From Curtobacterium sp. A7_M15 (GTDB lineage: Bacteria > Actinomycetota > Actinomycetes > Actinomycetales > Microbacteriaceae): a stretch of DNA of 64,000 nucleotides. Of the stretch, positions 10,900-19,225 are shown piece by piece (within the stretch, counting starts at the first letter, position 1; every line of letters begins with the position of its first letter). The DNA lies in contig NZ_JAUZED010000003.1 in the NCBI RefSeq assembly GCF_030705415.1, positions 1 through 64,000 on the forward strand. Reading direction: 5' to 3'. The notes beneath the pieces were generated by a model that was given only the letters and a program-made list of their open reading frames with translations, had not been told where the DNA came from and ran no database searches. A program made the translations under genes and the position numbers.

Positions 10900-12251
10900 C
10901 AGTTCCCCCCGAAGTACCAGGACAGTTGGTCGTCGATCTTCTCGGCGGCTTGCTCGGGCGTGAGCTGACCCTTCAGCAGGGGGACCGCCACGTTCTGCTC
11001 AGCCGTGAAGATACCGGTGTCGCTCGACGGCGAGGACTTCTTCTTCAGCGACGTCGGGTCCGGCGAGGGGGTGTCCATCGCGGATCGGATGCCGATGGTG
11101 GGCGTGATCGCGTCGTTCTGGTACCAGTGCGCTGCCTGGACGCTCAGGGGGTACTTCTTCGGGATGGTGACGCCGCCGATCGGGGAGATCTCTCCGGCCA
11201 CGCTCGAGAAGGCGTTCCCGAAGGCCTTGGTGCCGCTGAACGCGATGACCTTCTCGGCAGCCTTCTTGGTCGCGTTGTCTGAGATCTTCGCATTCATCGA
11301 GATGTTGCCGTCGACGTAGGAGGCGATCTTCGACTTCGCTCCCGTCGGCGAGGGGACGAGCATCTGACCGTAGTTGAGCTTCGGGTTTACCTGGTCGATG
11401 GTGGCGGTGTCGAAGATCCCGTCGATGATGAAGGCGGTCTTGCCCAGGGCGAACGCGGTCTGCTGTTCGTTGCCTGCGGACCCGGTGGCCTGCCAGTTGT
11501 CTTCGAGGTACGGTTCGAGCTGCTTGAACGCCTTCAGCGACTTGACGTACTGACTGGTGGTGTAGCTCTGCGTCTTCGCGGTGATCGCCTTGGCAGTCGA
11601 GTCATCGACGGTCGACGCACCGATCGCTTCGAGCTGCAGCGCGAGGAGCCACTGCTGGACACCCATCATGTACATGGGCGTCGTGCCCTGCGCCTTGAGC
11701 TTCTTCATTGCGGCGATGAGCCCGTTCCAGGTGGTCGGCTTCTTGATGCCGGCCTTGGACAGCAGATCCTTGTTGTAGAACATCGACATGGTCTGAACGG
11801 CGAAGGGCACGCCGTACGTCTTGCCCTTGTACTGCGCGGCCGCGAGTGATGCCGACTGGAAGTTCTTGGTGTCGATGAAGGAATCGACGGGGGCGACGAG
11901 ACCAGCCGATGCGTAGGTTTGGGTGCCGTTTCCGGCGCGGTCGTAGAAGATGTCCGGGCCGTTCCCGCCGTTCATCGCGGTCTTGAGCACCGCGTCGTAG
12001 GACGTCGCGCTGATTGAACGGAACTTGATCGTCAGGTCGGTGCCCTGGGCACGAAGGTCCTTCTGCACCGTGTTCCACAGCGGCTTGTCCTGGGACCTCC
12101 ACGACCAGACGCTGACAGTCGGCCCGGATCCGCCGGACGAGGCGTTGGTGGCGGAGCCGCTGCCGGAGCAGCCTGCGAGACCGAGGGCGGCGACGATCGC
12201 GACGCCACCGACAACGGCGAGACGTCGGCTGCGAGCAAGTGATCGGAACAT
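10899..12251 (-). CDS. ABC transporter extracellular solute-binding lipoprotein
   Basis: A 450-residue family 1 (MalE-like) binding protein. The N-terminus MFRSLARSRRLAVVGG..., then AALGLAGCSGS, is a lipoprotein signal with lipobox LAGC. The mature part contains the usual features: DIFYDRAGNGTQTYASAG, YGVPFAVQTMSMFYNKDLL, and an ALGKTAFIIDG segment. GAAAGGACC upstream of the ATG supports the start. It sits between the two permease genes of the muropeptide operon and should define the imported ligand. Specificity for MurNAc-containing sugars is inferred only from the neighbouring catabolic genes. Confidence 0.88.
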   Translation of the reverse strand: MFRSLARSRRLAVVGGVAIVAALGLAGCSGSGSATNASSGGSGPTVSVWSWRSQDKPLWNTVQKDLRAQGTDLTIKFRSISATSYDAVLKTAMNGGNGPDIFYDRAGNGTQTYASAGLVAPVDSFIDTKNFQSASLAAAQYKGKTYGVPFAVQTMSMFYNKDLLSKAGIKKPTTWNGLIAAMKKLKAQGTTPMYMMGVQQWLLALQLEAIGASTVDDSTAKAITAKTQSYTTSQYVKSLKAFKQLEPYLEDNWQATGSAGNEQQTAFALGKTAFIIDGIFDTATIDQVNPKLNYGQMLVPSPTGAKSKIASYVDGNISMNAKISDNATKKAAEKVIAFSGTKAFGNAFSSVAGEISPIGGVTIPKKYPLSVQAAHWYQNDAITPTIGIRSAMDTPSPDPTSLKKKSSPSSDTGIFTAEQNVAVPLLKGQLTPEQAAEKIDDQLSWYFGGN

Positions 12252-12277
12252 GGGTGTGCGGTCCTTTCGGGGGAGGT

Positions 12278-13144
12278 TCATGCCTTGACGCCGCCGCTGA
12301 CGAGGTTCCGTCGGAACTGTCGCGCGACGAGGAGGAAACCGATGATCGTCGGGAGGCTCACGATCACCAGGCCGGCGAGCAGCAGCTGCCACTCGGTGGA
12401 GTGCTCGCCGACGAAGGACAGGATGCCGACCGGCACGGTCATGCTCGAGGTGTCCTGGACGAGTAGCAGCGGGAGGAAGAACTCCTTCCAGGCGGAGAGG
12501 AACTGGAAGATCGCGACGATCCCGAGTGCTGGCCTGATGAGCGGCAGGACGACGTGCCAGTAGATGCGCCACGGGCCGGCCCCGTCCATCGTCGCCGCTT
12601 CCTGCAGCTCGAACGGAATGCTCCGCATGAAGTTGACGAGGATGAACACACTGTAGGAGATCCCCCCGGAGGCGAACACGAGGATCAGGCCGGTGAGCGT
12701 GTTGAGCAGATGGAGGTGCTTGATGAGGATGAAGATCGGGAGCGCGACGATCTGGATCGGCAGCGCCAGGCCAGAGACGAAGAACAGGTAGAGCAACTGG
12801 TTCCCACGGAAGCGGTAACGCGCGATCACGAACGCAGCCAGGGATGAGAACGCGAGGATCGCGGCGACGGTGATGCAGGCGACGACGACGGTGTTGACCA
12901 GGAACGTACCGAGGTTCCCTTCGGTCCACGCCTGTGCGTAGTTCTCGAAGTGGAACGTGTCCGGCCACGACAGTGGCGTGCCCAGGATGCCCGGGATGTC
13001 CTTCAGCGAGAGGAACACGACGAAGAGCAGTGGGAGCAGCACCACCAGGGTGGTGACGACCAGGATCGCGTGACTCGCGATCGGTGCGACTCCTTCACGT
13101 CTCCGCGCGCGGCGGCGCGCTCCTGCTGTGTTCTGAAGCGTCAT
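12278..13144 (-). CDS. ABC sugar transporter permease (MalG type)
   Basis: A 288-residue permease with six predicted membrane helices and the conserved cytoplasmic loop EAATMDGAGPWRIYWHVVLP. The C-terminal ending (ARQFRRNLVSGGVKA) is typical of MalG-type carbohydrate permeases. AGGAGAGGCC directly precedes the ATG. It is the first gene of the transporter segment, with its own predicted promoter 60-95 bases upstream. The binding protein and second permease follow at short spacing. It pairs with the MalF-type protein to form the membrane channel. Confidence 0.88.
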   Translation of the reverse strand: MTLQNTAGARRRARRREGVAPIASHAILVVTTLVVLLPLLFVVFLSLKDIPGILGTPLSWPDTFHFENYAQAWTEGNLGTFLVNTVVVACITVAAILAFSSLAAFVIARYRFRGNQLLYLFFVSGLALPIQIVALPIFILIKHLHLLNTLTGLILVFASGGISYSVFILVNFMRSIPFELQEAATMDGAGPWRIYWHVVLPLIRPALGIVAIFQFLSAWKEFFLPLLLVQDTSSMTVPVGILSFVGEHSTEWQLLLAGLVIVSLPTIIGFLLVARQFRRNLVSGGVKA

Positions 13145-13210
13145 GGCCTCTCCTCGCTCGACACGGGGAAGACTCCTGGCGTCATTGCCCGGAATCTCTA
13201 CGATGTTGGA

Positions 13211-13240
13211 AGATTACCGATATCCAGATTAAGAGGTCAA
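13211..13240 (-). promoter_or_regulatory. Promoter for the ABC importer genes
   Basis: On the minus strand TTGACC (13240-13235) and TAATCT (13216-13211) are separated by 18 bases, about 65 bases before the permease start. The same TTGACC with an 18-base spacer occurs before the regulator gene (17314-17285), and both are embedded in ATTGACCT. Confidence 0.5.
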
Positions 13241-14016
13241 TCATTTACGTGATTGGAAACATGACTGCAACAGACGAGCGACGCGGCGGACGACGAGGTT
13301 CCCTTGGGGCTCGTCGAAGCCGTCGTGCACACCGCCAGGACGACCGTGCCTGTGCCGCGCACTCCGGCTGCCGCGACATCGTGCAGGACGCCCGGGATCC
13401 ATCCGCTCTTAGACCCGTGCCACGCGACGCTGTTCGGTAGCTCGCAGACGATGTGCGGGAACTGCTGTTGCGCCAGCATCTGCCGCGCCGTCGCAGACCC
13501 GGTGAGAGCGCGCATGGTGTTGGTGAGGTCTCTCGGTGTCACGATGTTCTCCAGACCCGCGGCTGCGGCCACGACATCGCCGAGTTTGCGGGCGAAGACC
13601 GTCCCACTGCAGTCGAGTTCGCGGATCTCGTCGTGCACGGTCGTGACACCGATTCGGTCGACGATGCAGTTCGTGGCCTCGTTCGACGATCGCGCGATCA
13701 TCCACGTCGCGAGCTCGTGGAGCGACACCAGCGTGCCGTCCGGCGGGAAGTCCGCATCGGCATCGGCCGGTTGCGGCGCGAAGCGGCGTCCGTCGCCCGG
13801 CGCGGTGCTGTCCGACCACCGCGTGACCGCAACGGTGTCGGTCAGGGCGACACGTCCGGTGCGGACGCTGCGGAGCAGGGCCGACAGCACGAGCAGCTTG
13901 ATCATCGACGCGGCCGGCACCGGAACGTCTGCCGCCTGCTCAGCGAGCGTCGTTCCGTCCTCGGCGGTGCAACACCAACTGATCGACGGTCCGAGGTCAC
14001 CTCGGTTCAGAGACAC
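13237..14016 (-). CDS. Class A beta-lactamase-like serine hydrolase (no signal peptide)
   Basis: A 259-residue protein with the three penicilloyl-serine-transferase motifs: S37-M-I-K40, SSN (in MIARSSNEATN) and a KSG triad (HGSKSGW). These are the class A beta-lactamase / PBP-type fold hallmarks. There is no signal peptide, so it should act in the cytoplasm, which argues for trimming imported muropeptides rather than drug resistance. The GTG start overlaps the end of the AmiE-like gene by 10 bases, so the two are coupled. It lacks an obvious strong ribosome binding site. A D-Ala-releasing carboxypeptidase or peptide-trimming role is inferred. Confidence 0.7.
   Translation of the reverse strand: MSLNRGDLGPSISWCCTAEDGTTLAEQAADVPVPAASMIKLLVLSALLRSVRTGRVALTDTVAVTRWSDSTAPGDGRRFAPQPADADADFPPDGTLVSLHELATWMIARSSNEATNCIVDRIGVTTVHDEIRELDCSGTVFARKLGDVVAAAAGLENIVTPRDLTNTMRALTGSATARQMLAQQQFPHIVCELPNSVAWHGSKSGWIPGVLHDVAAAGVRGTGTVVLAVCTTASTSPKGTSSSAASLVCCSHVSNHVND
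13238..13255. promoter_or_regulatory. Inverted repeat CAATCA-N6-TGATTG at the importer promoter
   Basis: A perfect 6-bp inverted repeat overlaps the -35 region of the predicted importer promoter and the last codons of the serine hydrolase gene. Its position suits a repressor operator, possibly for the RpiR-type regulator encoded upstream. Confidence 0.4.
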
Positions 14017-15152
14017 GACGCGGCGATCTCGGCGACGGCGAGCCGCAGCTGCGTCACGGGCGGGCCCGAACGGCTCGGGTGGACCCGGTTCGTCAGCAGG
14101 ACCACGGACATCGCACGCTCGCGATCGACGAGGAACGACGTACCGGTGAAACCCGTGTGTCCCCGGCCCGTGGGGAAGTACGGGCCCATCCACGACCGTT
14201 CGCCGATTCGCAGCCCCAGTGACGCACCGAACGACGGGCCCGCCGTGCCGCGACGGAGGATTCCGGGGAGCTGGTCGTCCCACATCGAGTGCGCGGTCGC
14301 CGCGTCGGCGCCGCGCCGGATGGTCTCCGCCCACCGCAGGACGTCGTCGGTCGTCGCAAACAGTCCTGCGTTCGCGGCTCTGCCACCGAGCGCCCACGCT
14401 GATTCGTCATGGACGTCGCCTGCGATCACTCCTCGGTGGAGCCGCGGCTGGTGCTCGGTCCGTGCCACGTCGACAATTCCGGCCTCGCGAGGGGCGAAGT
14501 CCGTGTCCCGCAGCCCCGCGGGCTCGAGGACGACGTGGCGGACCAGGTCTTCCCACCGTGTGCCCGTCGCTTGTTCGGCGACGAGCATCGCGGTGTTGTA
14601 CCCGGTGCACGCGTACTCCCACCGTTGTGCCGGAGGCGCGGTCAGCGCGGTGCGAGCGAGGGTGCGTCGGAGTGCGTCCTGGTCCTGCAGAGGGCTTCCG
14701 AGGAAGACCGGGGCGTCCGTCGGCGTCGATTCGAGCACGGCCGCCATCGGGGCGTGCCACCCGCCCCAAGTCGCGGGCAGGCCGGAGGTGTGCGTCAGCA
14801 GATGTCGGAGCGTGACGGTTCGCCGAAGTGGGTCCGCGGCGTACTCGGGGAGGTGCGCGGCGATCGGCCGGTCCAGGTCGAGTGTCCTGTCGTCGACCAG
14901 ACCGAGCAGGACGCGTGCGGAGTAGGTCTTGGTCAAGGACGCCAGATCGAACCTGGTCGCCCGGGTCACCGGTGCGTGGCAAGCGCTGTCGGCGCACGCA
15001 CCATTCGCGGCTTGACTGGCGAGCGTCCCGGCGTCGGCATGGACGACCAGCTCGCCTCCGACCGCAATGGCGGCACTCGCAGCCGAGCACACCCCGGATG
15101 CGATAGCGAGGGCGAGTGCCTGCCGCAGCCGCTCGCCGGGATCCCGGGTCAC
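14007..15152 (-). CDS. Serine-type N-acetylmuramyl-L-alanine amidase, AmiE/YbbE-like
   Basis: A 381-residue class C beta-lactamase-fold hydrolase with S72-L-T-K75 (DLASLTKTYSARVLLG), a Tyr/Asn motif (YACTGYNTAML) and a GHTGFTG box standing in for KTG. The family includes Bacillus subtilis AmiE (YbbE), which removes the peptide from MurNAc and is encoded beside namZ, murR and murQ. Here the gene lies between namZ and a second serine hydrolase in the same operon, overlapping namZ by 4 bases. AmiE-like activity is therefore the favoured call. No clear signal peptide is visible, suggesting cytoplasmic action after import. A generic esterase or D-aminopeptidase cannot be excluded. Confidence 0.72.
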   Translation of the reverse strand: MTRDPGERLRQALALAIASGVCSAASAAIAVGGELVVHADAGTLASQAANGACADSACHAPVTRATRFDLASLTKTYSARVLLGLVDDRTLDLDRPIAAHLPEYAADPLRRTVTLRHLLTHTSGLPATWGGWHAPMAAVLESTPTDAPVFLGSPLQDQDALRRTLARTALTAPPAQRWEYACTGYNTAMLVAEQATGTRWEDLVRHVVLEPAGLRDTDFAPREAGIVDVARTEHQPRLHRGVIAGDVHDESAWALGGRAANAGLFATTDDVLRWAETIRRGADAATAHSMWDDQLPGILRRGTAGPSFGASLGLRIGERSWMGPYFPTGRGHTGFTGTSFLVDRERAMSVVLLTNRVHPSRSGPPVTQLRLAVAEIAASCL

Positions 15153-16360
15153 GACGGGCCCAGGGGCGGAGCCGGGGTCGGAGCGGAAGCGTCGTCGACG
15201 AGTTCGACGACCTGCTCGCCGTGCTCCAGTCCGGTGCGGAGGGTGTCCGATCCCCAGAGCAGATCGATCGGGTGCGAGGGCTGTGGCGTTCCGGCCTCGG
15301 TGCTCGGAGCGCGGAACCCGAACCGCTCCGGGTAGAGATCCCTTGCGACCTCGAGGACGGTCACAGCGGTGAGCACCGGACGCACGGCGACCCGGTCCAC
15401 GATGTGGACGAAGGCCGCGTGCACGGTCTCTCCCGCGTACTTGTGGAAGGTGGGACGGTGGTGTGTCTCACGGAAGCGCACTCCCGGCAGTCCGCGGTCC
15501 GCCAGTGCGGGGACGAACCGGTCGTCGACCCACGGCGCACCGATGACCTCGAAGGGACGGGTGGTGCCGCGTCCCTCGCTGAGCGCGCTGCCCTCGACGA
15601 GGCACATCCCCGGGTAGAGCAGCGCCGTGTCGAGCGTCGGAAGGTTGGGTGACGGCGCCACCCATGGTGATCCCGGCAGATGGCGCACTCCGCGGTCCTC
15701 CGGGTCGGGGATGGTGACGACCTCGAGCATGGTGTGGTCGTCCAGTCCCGCGTGCCCCAGCTGCACCGCGGTCGTCGCGATCTCGCCCATGGTGAGACCG
15801 TGTCGGAGGGGGATCGGCAGGCGGCCGACGAAACTCTCGTACGCCGTGTCCAGTGCCGGCCCTTCGGCGACCCGACCTCCGAGCGGGTTCGGTCGGTCGA
15901 GCACTACGACGGGCACACCGGCACGGGACGACGCCACGAGCACGTCGACCGTCGTCCACGGGTACGTCCAGAGTCGGGCACCGACGTCGACCAGGTCGAT
16001 TGCCACGAGCTCCGCACCGGTGTCGCGGATCGTCTCGGTGAGACGGTCGGCCGACATGGAGTACGTGTCAAGCACGGGCAGACCGGTGCGCTCGTCGCAC
16101 ACCGTCGCCTCGGACTCGCCCGCCTGCCCGGTCCCGTGCAGCCCGTGCTCGGGCCCCAGTACGTGCGTGACACGGACACCGACCGCGACGAGTGCATCGA
16201 GACTGCGTTCCAGGCTGGCGGTCGTCGCGACGTCGTTCGTGACCAGCGCGACCGTCCGGTCACCGAACACCGTCTCTCTGAGCGGTCGATCCCGCACGAT
16301 GCGATCGATCCCGCCCAGCGGGACGCGAGTCACCGGGTCGACCGTGTCCGACGGTGTCAT
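15149..16360 (-). CDS. namZ: Exo-beta-N-acetylmuramidase NamZ (DUF1343 / GH171)
   Basis: A 403-residue DUF1343 protein with the family signatures VTHVLGPEHGLHG, VVLDRPNPLGG, a YPGMCLVEGSALSEGRGTT block and PFEVIGAPWVDDR. Characterised members (B. subtilis NamZ/YbbC) release MurNAc from the non-reducing end of peptidoglycan fragments. This copy has no signal peptide, so it probably acts on imported oligosaccharides. Its ATG overlaps the stop of the RpiR-type regulator (ATGA) and the amidase gene overlaps its 3' end, so the genes are tightly coupled. Confidence 0.88.
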   Translation of the reverse strand: MTPSDTVDPVTRVPLGGIDRIVRDRPLRETVFGDRTVALVTNDVATTASLERSLDALVAVGVRVTHVLGPEHGLHGTGQAGESEATVCDERTGLPVLDTYSMSADRLTETIRDTGAELVAIDLVDVGARLWTYPWTTVDVLVASSRAGVPVVVLDRPNPLGGRVAEGPALDTAYESFVGRLPIPLRHGLTMGEIATTAVQLGHAGLDDHTMLEVVTIPDPEDRGVRHLPGSPWVAPSPNLPTLDTALLYPGMCLVEGSALSEGRGTTRPFEVIGAPWVDDRFVPALADRGLPGVRFRETHHRPTFHKYAGETVHAAFVHIVDRVAVRPVLTAVTVLEVARDLYPERFGFRAPSTEAGTPQPSHPIDLLWGSDTLRTGLEHGEQVVELVDDASAPTPAPPLGPS

Positions 16361-17253
16361 CGGGGGTCTCGCAGCGCCTGAACGGCCGCACGCGTGTCAG
16401 AGATCGCGTTGATGCTGCGCTCGTGGTGCACGCGTGCCACGCCGACGAAGAGGTAGTCGACGATCGTCAGCTGCGCGATCCGGCTCGCCATCGCCCCCGA
16501 ACGGAAGGTTGTCTCGCGGACCGCGGTCCGCAAGGCGGCGTCGCTCGCTTGAGCGAGTGGGGAGTCGAGCGTGCTCGTGATCGCGACAGCGAAGGCACCG
16601 GACCTGCGCGCAGCGTTGAGGAACTCGACCGCTTCGCGCGTCCGGCCGCTGTGCGAGAACGCGATCGCCACGCCGCCGGCTCCGAGCAACGTAGCCGGAA
16701 CGAGTGCGTCGTGGGCATCGACGAAGGACATCGCCGTGATCCGCACACGCCTGAGTTTCTGTGCGAGGTCGGTGGCCGCGGCGTTGCTGGCGGCGACGCC
16801 GAAGAGCGCCACCTGGGATGCGGCGGCGACCCGGTCGATGACGGTGCGGAGAACGTCGAGATCCAGCGCCGCTGCGGTCTCCTGGATGCCGACGATCTCG
16901 GCATGGCTGATCGCTTGGACGATGCCGGCGATGCTGTCCTCGGACGCCGCGTCATCGCCGTACAACGGGTCGTCGCCGAACTGAGCGGACTCGCTCGCCA
17001 GCTCGGCCGCCATCTGCAGCCGGAACGGCGCGTACCCCGTGAAGCCCAGGGTGCGACAGAAACGGACCACGCTGGTCTCGCTGGTCTCGCACGTTCGAGC
17101 GAGCTCGGTGATCGTCTGCTCCAGGACTACCCGTGGGTCACGCAGGATCGCTTCTGCGACCCGGCGCATCGAGGGTGGATACCCGTCCAGCCCGGACTGG
17201 ATCGAGGTCCTGATACTCACCCCGACGCTGCGCGGTTGTTCGCCTACGGTCAC
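16357..17253 (-). CDS. RpiR/MurR-like transcriptional regulator with SIS domain
   Basis: A 298-residue RpiR-family regulator. The N-terminal helix-turn-helix is residues 15-90 (ITELARTCETSETSVVRFCRTLGF). A sugar-isomerase (SIS) domain follows (VALFGVAASNAAATDLAQKL, VAIAFSHSGRTREAVEFL). The homologue MurR represses MurNAc catabolism and senses MurNAc-6-phosphate. The GTG start is fixed by GGAGGG 8 bases upstream. It is the first gene of the minus-strand operon and faces the kinase-murQ operon across a 120-bp region with a perfect palindrome. It probably controls both directions and responds to the product of the adjacent kinase. Confidence 0.85.
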   Translation of the reverse strand: MTVGEQPRSVGVSIRTSIQSGLDGYPPSMRRVAEAILRDPRVVLEQTITELARTCETSETSVVRFCRTLGFTGYAPFRLQMAAELASESAQFGDDPLYGDDAASEDSIAGIVQAISHAEIVGIQETAAALDLDVLRTVIDRVAAASQVALFGVAASNAAATDLAQKLRRVRITAMSFVDAHDALVPATLLGAGGVAIAFSHSGRTREAVEFLNAARRSGAFAVAITSTLDSPLAQASDAALRTAVRETTFRSGAMASRIAQLTIVDYLFVGVARVHHERSINAISDTRAAVQALRDPR

Positions 17254-17284
17254 GGCGTGGTCCCTCCGATGTCTTCTGAAGTCC

Positions 17285-17314
17285 ATCGTAGGGAGCGCCA
17301 CACAAGTAGGTCAA
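17285..17314 (-). promoter_or_regulatory. Promoter of the RpiR-led muropeptide operon
   Basis: Minus-strand TTGACC (17314-17309) and TACGAT (17290-17285) with an 18-base spacer lie 32-61 bases before the GTG start. The hexamer and spacer equal those of the importer promoter at 13211-13240. Confidence 0.5.
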
Positions 17315-17329
17315 TGCTTTTCAAAATCA

Positions 17330-17342
17330 ACACGAATCGTGT
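17330..17342. promoter_or_regulatory. Palindromic operator candidate ACACGAaTCGTGT
   Basis: A perfect 6-bp inverted repeat around a single central base lies in the intergenic region between the divergent regulator and kinase genes, 32 bases before the kinase ATG. It overlaps the likely plus-strand -10 region (TAAATT). A site for the RpiR-type protein is the simplest reading. Confidence 0.5.
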
Positions 17343-17373
17343 AAATTGCCCACATACTCGGATCGGAGCAGCG

Positions 17374-18297
17374 ATGAACCCCCTTTCGCCCCGTGTCGCA
17401 GCCGTCGACCTCGGGAAGACCGCGTGCCGCCTGCGTCTCGGGTCGGCGACCGTGGCGAGCACGGGGGCCGGCGGCCTCGCAGAGCGGAACGGGCCGGAAC
17501 GTGCTCGAGCGAGCATCAGGAGCGCGTTCGACATGTTGCCACCCGGATGCTCCGACGGCGTCACGACGATCGCTGTGGGCGCGGCCGGAGCGCTGACGGC
17601 TCCACAGGCGGGAGCCGCGCTGGCCGAGCTGCTCGTGGCGGAGCGCCACGTCGATGTTCTGGTGTCCAGCGACGTGGTCACCGCACACGTCGGCGCACTC
17701 GCCGGCCGACCGGGCACCGTGCTCGTCGCCGGCACCGGAGCTGTCGCCGTCGGAATCGGATCGGACGGCGATCTCCGTCGCGTGGACGGTGCGGGCAGGT
17801 GGCTGGGCGACACCGGGTCTGGACGCTGGATCGGGCAGCACGGTCTTGCCGCGGCGATCCGCGCGGCCGACGGACGAGGACCGTCGACGTCCTTGCTCGA
17901 GCAGGCACTCCTTCTCGAAGGCTCAATCGACCGGCTCCCCGCGGTGATCGGCGGAGCCGACGCACCCGAGCGGGCGATGGCTGCGTTCGCGCCCGCGGTG
18001 CTCGATGCCGCCGCTTCGGGGGACGCGGTGTCGACGACGATCCGTGACCGTGCCGTCATCGAACTCGTGACGACCTGCCGCGCAGCGGTCGCCGAAGACA
18101 ACGCCGAGATCGCCGTCATCGGCGGGCTGACCAAGCACGACGACTTCGCGCAAGTGCTCGCCGCTGCGCTCGGGGCCGCTGGACTCACGGTGCTGGCCCC
18201 CGCCGGGGACGCGCTCGACGGCGCCGCCCGACTCGCAATCGAAACCTCGCTCCCACACGAAAGGCAGGTCACCCGTGTCCGTGCGCCCCACCCCTGA
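17374..18297 (+). CDS. BadF/BadG-type N-acetyl sugar kinase (MurNAc kinase candidate)
   Basis: A 307-residue ASKHA-fold kinase of the BadF/BadG/BcrA/BcrD family. Phosphate 1 motif is AVDLGKTACRLRLG, phosphate 2 GTVLVAGTGAVAVGIG, then AGRWLGDTGSGRWIG and the adenosine motif AEIAVIGGLTKHDDF. Family members phosphorylate GlcNAc, and some phosphorylate MurNAc. An ABC importer delivers unphosphorylated sugar, and MurQ encoded next needs MurNAc-6-phosphate. A 6-kinase acting on MurNAc is therefore required at this step. GGAG upstream supports the ATG. The 3' end overlaps murQ by 23 bases. Confidence 0.8.
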   Translation: MNPLSPRVAAVDLGKTACRLRLGSATVASTGAGGLAERNGPERARASIRSAFDMLPPGCSDGVTTIAVGAAGALTAPQAGAALAELLVAERHVDVLVSSDVVTAHVGALAGRPGTVLVAGTGAVAVGIGSDGDLRRVDGAGRWLGDTGSGRWIGQHGLAAAIRAADGRGPSTSLLEQALLLEGSIDRLPAVIGGADAPERAMAAFAPAVLDAAASGDAVSTTIRDRAVIELVTTCRAAVAEDNAEIAVIGGLTKHDDFAQVLAAALGAAGLTVLAPAGDALDGAARLAIETSLPHERQVTRVRAPHP

Positions 18298-19225
18298 GGA
18301 GAATCTCGGTGACGAGCTCGACGGTCTGACGACGGAACACGTCGACGAGGCGATGCGCGATCTCGACCTGCTCTCAACCGAGGAGCTCGTCCGGGCGATG
18401 CATCAACGCGATCGGAGCGCCGTCGACGCCGTGGACCGGGTTTTGCCCGCAATCGTGCGAGCCGTGGACAGCATTGCGGAGCGGATGGAGCGCGGCGGTC
18501 GGCTCGTGTACGTCGGTGCCGGCACATCCGGCCGGTTGGGTGTGCTCGACGCCAGCGAATGCCCGCCGACGTTCGGTACGGACCCCGCGACGGTCGTCGG
18601 CGTGATCGCTGGCGGCGACACAGCGCTCCGTTGCGCGGCGGAGCGAGCAGAGGACGAGCCCGATCAGGGCGGCGCAGACGTCGCTGCGCTCTCGATCGGT
18701 CCGGATGACTCCGTCGTCGGGATCTCCGCGTCCGGCCGAACGCCGTACGTGCTCGGCGCGCTCCACGAAGCCCGTCAACGGTCGGCCCTGACGATCGCGG
18801 TCGCATGCAACAGCCCGTCACGCTCCGCAGCGGCCGCCGACATCGCCATCGAGCCGGTCGTCGGGTCGGAGATCATCGCCGGATCGACCCGACTCGGGGC
18901 AGCCACGGCGCAGAAGCTCGTGCTCAACATGCTGTCAACGCTCACCATGATCCGACTCGGCAAGACCTTCGGGAACGTCATGATCGACCTCCGCGCCACG
19001 AACGAGAAACTCGTGGCGCGCTCGCTGCGAACCATCTCCGCGGTGACGGGGGCCGATGCGATGACCGCGAACGCGGCACTCGATGCTGCCGAAGGATCCG
19101 TCAAGGTGGCTGTGTTCGCGCTCCTCAGCGGAAGTGAGGCCGCGCAGGCACGCCGTGCGCTCAAGGCCAACGGTGGCCGGCTCCGTGCAGCGCTCGCAAG
19201 TGCCGGGATCACGGTGCACCCGTGA
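18275..19225 (+). CDS. murQ: N-acetylmuramic acid 6-phosphate etherase MurQ
   Basis: A 316-residue SIS-domain etherase with the MurQ hallmarks: GRLVYVGAGTSGRLGVLDASE (quoted in part), ECPPTFGT with the catalytic Glu, SGRTPYVLGALHEA, GSTRLGAATAQKLVLNM, and GNVMIDLRATNEKL. It cleaves the lactyl ether of MurNAc-6-phosphate to GlcNAc-6-phosphate and D-lactate. The GTG start has AAAGGCAGG upstream and lies inside the kinase gene. The NlpC/P60 gene begins within its stop codon (GTGA). Confidence 0.93.
   Translation: MSVRPTPEENLGDELDGLTTEHVDEAMRDLDLLSTEELVRAMHQRDRSAVDAVDRVLPAIVRAVDSIAERMERGGRLVYVGAGTSGRLGVLDASECPPTFGTDPATVVGVIAGGDTALRCAAERAEDEPDQGGADVAALSIGPDDSVVGISASGRTPYVLGALHEARQRSALTIAVACNSPSRSAAAADIAIEPVVGSEIIAGSTRLGAATAQKLVLNMLSTLTMIRLGKTFGNVMIDLRATNEKLVARSLRTISAVTGADAMTANAALDAAEGSVKVAVFALLSGSEAAQARRALKANGGRLRAALASAGITVHP

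Noticed and set aside
17250-18821. Long minus-strand open frame (523 codons) opposite the kinase and murQ genes
   Set aside because: It is Arg/Pro/Ser-rich with no domain and lies antisense to two clearly recognisable genes; typical of high-GC DNA.
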